Assembly: GCA_022791355.1 (NCBI GenBank)
Contig: JAAVYX010000098.1
Coordinates: 1-48,903 of the forward strand
DNA from: Clostridiales bacterium
GTDB lineage: Bacteria > Bacillota > Clostridia > Oscillospirales > Acutalibacteraceae
Reading direction: 5' to 3'
Length of the DNA: 48,903 nt
Each line of letters opens with the position of its first letter. Position 1 is the stretch's first letter. The notes under the pieces are model-generated. The model searched no databases. It saw only the letters and a list, made by a program, of their open reading frames with translations, and was not told where the DNA came from. This document shows, piece after piece, positions 45,759-48,903 of the stretch. The position numbers were made by a program, and so were the translations under genes.

Positions 45759-47678
45759 CTATTCGTCCAGAACTAGGACGGCGAAGCCCTGGGCGGGAAT
45801 TATAAGCTGCCCGCCTGAAGGGGAAGAGCCGGCCAGCGCCCGCGCGGACCCCCATTCGGGACCGGGAAGGGCCGTCGGTTCGGGGACGTCCATCCGGTTC
45901 ACGGCCACCAAAATCCGATTACCGTCCTTTTCCCGAATATACGCGATATGGCCGGTTCCGGCGCAGACCGGGGTAAACCCGCCCCCGTCAAAGGCCGGAT
46001 TGGCCAGACGGACCCGGGCCAGCGCCTTATAGAAGCTTAGAATATGCCCTTCGGCGGGAAGAGAACCGTCGGCCGGCGGGACGGATGAGGCCGGCAGGCT
46101 ATCCCAGGCAAAGCACCCGCGATTAAAGGGGTCGGCGTAACCCTCCATGCCGATTTCGTCCCCGTAGTAAACGCAGGGAACGCCGGGAAGGGTGAACTGG
46201 AGCAGGGCGGCCAGCCGCAGAAGACGCAGCCCCTTTTCCCGCTGTTCGGCCGTCATGGTCTGGCGGGACTGCCATTCCCGGTCCTTGTCCGCCATGGGCT
46301 CTCCGCCCAAAACGGTGAGGATACGGGGAGTGTCGTGGGTGCCGATGTGGTTCATCAGGGTTCGAAGAGCGGGGGCTGGATAGTTTTCCAAGATGGTCAT
46401 AACCGTTTCCAGGAGCCGGCCGGCCTCCCCGCCGGTCAAAAAAGCGATGATAGCGTCCCGGAAGGGATAGTTCATCACCGAATCAAGCTGCGCGCCCAGA
46501 AGGAAACGGCGGCGGATACCATAACTGATCTTATTGGAAGCGTCCTCCCAGACCTCTCCCAAAACCAATCCATCCGGCTTCTCGGCCTTGACCGCCGCCC
46601 GCACCTTGTCCAGAAAGCCGTCGGGCAGCTCGTCGGCCACGTCCAGCCGCCAGCCCGCCGCGCCCAGCCGCAGCCAGCGGCGCAGAACCCCGTCCCGGCC
46701 GGCGATAAAGTTGCCGAAGGCCGGGTTTTCCTCATTGGTTTCGGGCAGGGTGTCGATACCCCACCAGGAACTGTAGGAATCGGGCCAGCGGGTAAACTTG
46801 AACCAGGCGTAGTAAGGGGAATCGGCGCTGTTATAGGCCCCCTGCTCGGGGTAGCGGCCCTGCCGGTTGAAATAGCGGCTGTCGTCCCCGGTGTGGGAGA
46901 AAACCCCGTCCAGAATGATCCGGATTCCCAGTTCGGCCGCTTTGGCGCAGAGGCTTTGAAAGTCGGCCTCGCCGCCCAGCGCTGTGTCTATGGCCATATA
47001 GTCGGCCGTGTTGTACCGATGGTTGGAATGGGCCTCAAAGATGGGATTCAGGTAAAGACAGGTGACCCCCAGCTCCTTGAGATAGGGCAGCTTTTCCTCG
47101 ATTCCCTTCAAATCTCCCCCGAAATAGTCGTTGTTCAGACGGCGGGGGGAATCGTCCATACGAAATGCGGGCTGACCGCCCCAGTCGATACGCAGGCAGC
47201 GGTCCTCCGGCTGGGGGTGGGGAAGACCCGAAGCGTAAAAACGGTCGGGAAAAATCTGGTACATGATCCCGCCGGAAAACCATGCGGGGGTCGCGTAGGT
47301 TTTATCGTAAACCGTGAGCTGCCAGACCTGACCGATCTTTGGGGCCTGCGCGTCCGACAGGAAGCCCCGGCCGCCCTCCTCCCGGAGGACCAGATGCCGG
47401 CCGCGGCTGGTTTCCAGGACAAAATGATACCAATAGAGTCCCGGGCCGGGGGAGATGGCGCAGTGCCACCAGCGGCCCCCCTCCTCGATCTCGCCCGGCT
47501 GTAGGGGAATGCGGGCGGCCTGGGGCCGTCCATCCAGCAAAAGGTCCAGCCAGACGGCCCGAACCGGCGCGTCCGGCCGCTGCTCCAAAAAGAGCCGGAG
47601 GGTCAGCCGGTCGCCGGCGGCCAGAGAGCCAAAGGGGGATTTATACTGGACGTCTCGGGAGCAAAAGACAGGGGGCAT
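45759..47678 (-). CDS. GH13 alpha-amylase family glycosidase (neopullulanase/cyclomaltodextrinase-like)
   Basis: GGIMYQIFPDRFYASG; GVTCLYLNPIFEAHSNHRYNTADY; IILDGVFSHTGDDSRYFN; GWRLDVADEL; LVLGEVWEDAS; NHIGTHDTPRI. Confidence 0.92.
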   Translation of the reverse strand: MPPVFCSRDVQYKSPFGSLAAGDRLTLRLFLEQRPDAPVRAVWLDLLLDGRPQAARIPLQPGEIEEGGRWWHCAISPGPGLYWYHFVLETSRGRHLVLREEGGRGFLSDAQAPKIGQVWQLTVYDKTYATPAWFSGGIMYQIFPDRFYASGLPHPQPEDRCLRIDWGGQPAFRMDDSPRRLNNDYFGGDLKGIEEKLPYLKELGVTCLYLNPIFEAHSNHRYNTADYMAIDTALGGEADFQSLCAKAAELGIRIILDGVFSHTGDDSRYFNRQGRYPEQGAYNSADSPYYAWFKFTRWPDSYSSWWGIDTLPETNEENPAFGNFIAGRDGVLRRWLRLGAAGWRLDVADELPDGFLDKVRAAVKAEKPDGLVLGEVWEDASNKISYGIRRRFLLGAQLDSVMNYPFRDAIIAFLTGGEAGRLLETVMTILENYPAPALRTLMNHIGTHDTPRILTVLGGEPMADKDREWQSRQTMTAEQREKGLRLLRLAALLQFTLPGVPCVYYGDEIGMEGYADPFNRGCFAWDSLPASSVPPADGSLPAEGHILSFYKALARVRLANPAFDGGGFTPVCAGTGHIAYIREKDGNRILVAVNRMDVPEPTALPGPEWGSARALAGSSPSGGQLIIPAQGFAVLVLDE

Positions 47679-48405
47679 GATATGTTTCCTTTCTGGGCAG
47701 GACCCGTTATTATTCGTATAAGAAAAGCTGGCAACAAGCGATATGACGATTTTACAGATTGCTGAGAAGGGTTCCCGCGTCTTGCCAAGGGACGCGCCGG
47801 CAAATCCAAACGGCGGTTCCAGGCGTTACGCGCCCTGCTAGGGACCCGGCGAAGGGCCGGACCGGGAAACCGGATAGAGCTAAGACCAAGGTCCGAATCG
47901 GGCGACGGTTGGCAATGGCAGGCCGCATAGGTAGGGCACAGGGATGACGCTAAATTATAGTATGCGCCCGACGTGGTTTTTTATGAGACTCTCCGGCGGC
48001 TCTCACACACGGTCTGTCGGACCGGCGGCCAAAAGGGCGGAACTGTTTTGAGAAGGGGATGGACCCGCGGCGCTTTTCCATAACTTTGCTGCGGCGGCTC
48101 CAGCCAAAAAAAGACCTCCCGCCAACATACCACATCCTGCAGATGTTGTCGAAAAGTCTTGCAGCCGAAGCGTAAGGGCCGGTGCGCGATACCAGGCAAC
48201 AGGAACCATAGGTTTATAAAACGGCAAGACCGTTCGGGCCTCCGTCATGTTGACAGGATGACTTGTTTCATTTTTTTGGACTTAATATTATATCTGAATT
48301 TTACCCAATTGTCAATCGATCAGGGGATAAAACAGCAATATTTCCGCTGGCGCTGCAAGCAGGCGCGGCGAGGGCGGGGGAATGGGGAAAATCCTGCCAT
48401 ATCCA

Positions 48406-48903
<498 letters not shown>

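Noticed and set aside
46335-47504. 389-aa + strand ORF opposite the GH13 gene
   Set aside because: Antisense shadow of a well-supported glycosidase.

Overview
The window is a GC-rich Clostridia-type (Oscillospirales-like, by inference) chromosomal segment near the replication origin. Nearly all housekeeping genes are on the + strand: gyrB (5'-truncated), a YcxB-like gene, gyrA, an FHA-FtsW/RodA fusion, a PBP, a dockerin protein, ddh, rpmH-rnpA-yidD-yidC-jag, mnmE-mnmG-rsmG-noc, parA-parB, serS, an acyl-ACP thioesterase, a PASTA pseudokinase-like gene, ppk, pfkA, rsmE, a YabE-like gene and metG (3'-truncated). A GntR/ABC operon, an AraC regulator and a GH13 glycosidase are on the - strand. The most unusual content is intergenic: at least three families of short, hairpin-rich repeats (A, B and C here). 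The B family has a 52-bp minimal form. One copy is caught as a clean insertion inside an A element, against an empty site elsewhere in the window. Three more copies form a perfect-period head-to-tail array. The terminal stems differ in sequence between copies but stay self-complementary. Longer B members appear to carry cargo in the loop of the second hairpin, and some of that cargo has expanded into 30-bp hairpin tandem arrays. Insertion 3' of YTA, conserved AAATCTA right ends and the lack of terminal inverted repeats suggest a REP/IS200-IS605-like ssDNA mobilisation mode, but no transposase is visible here. Other notable points: a PASTA protein that has lost all three kinase catalytic signatures, a CACATG-variant parS pair next to noc plus one site inside mnmG, and promoter-embedded palindromes. 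All calls come from reading the sequence; no database searches were run.
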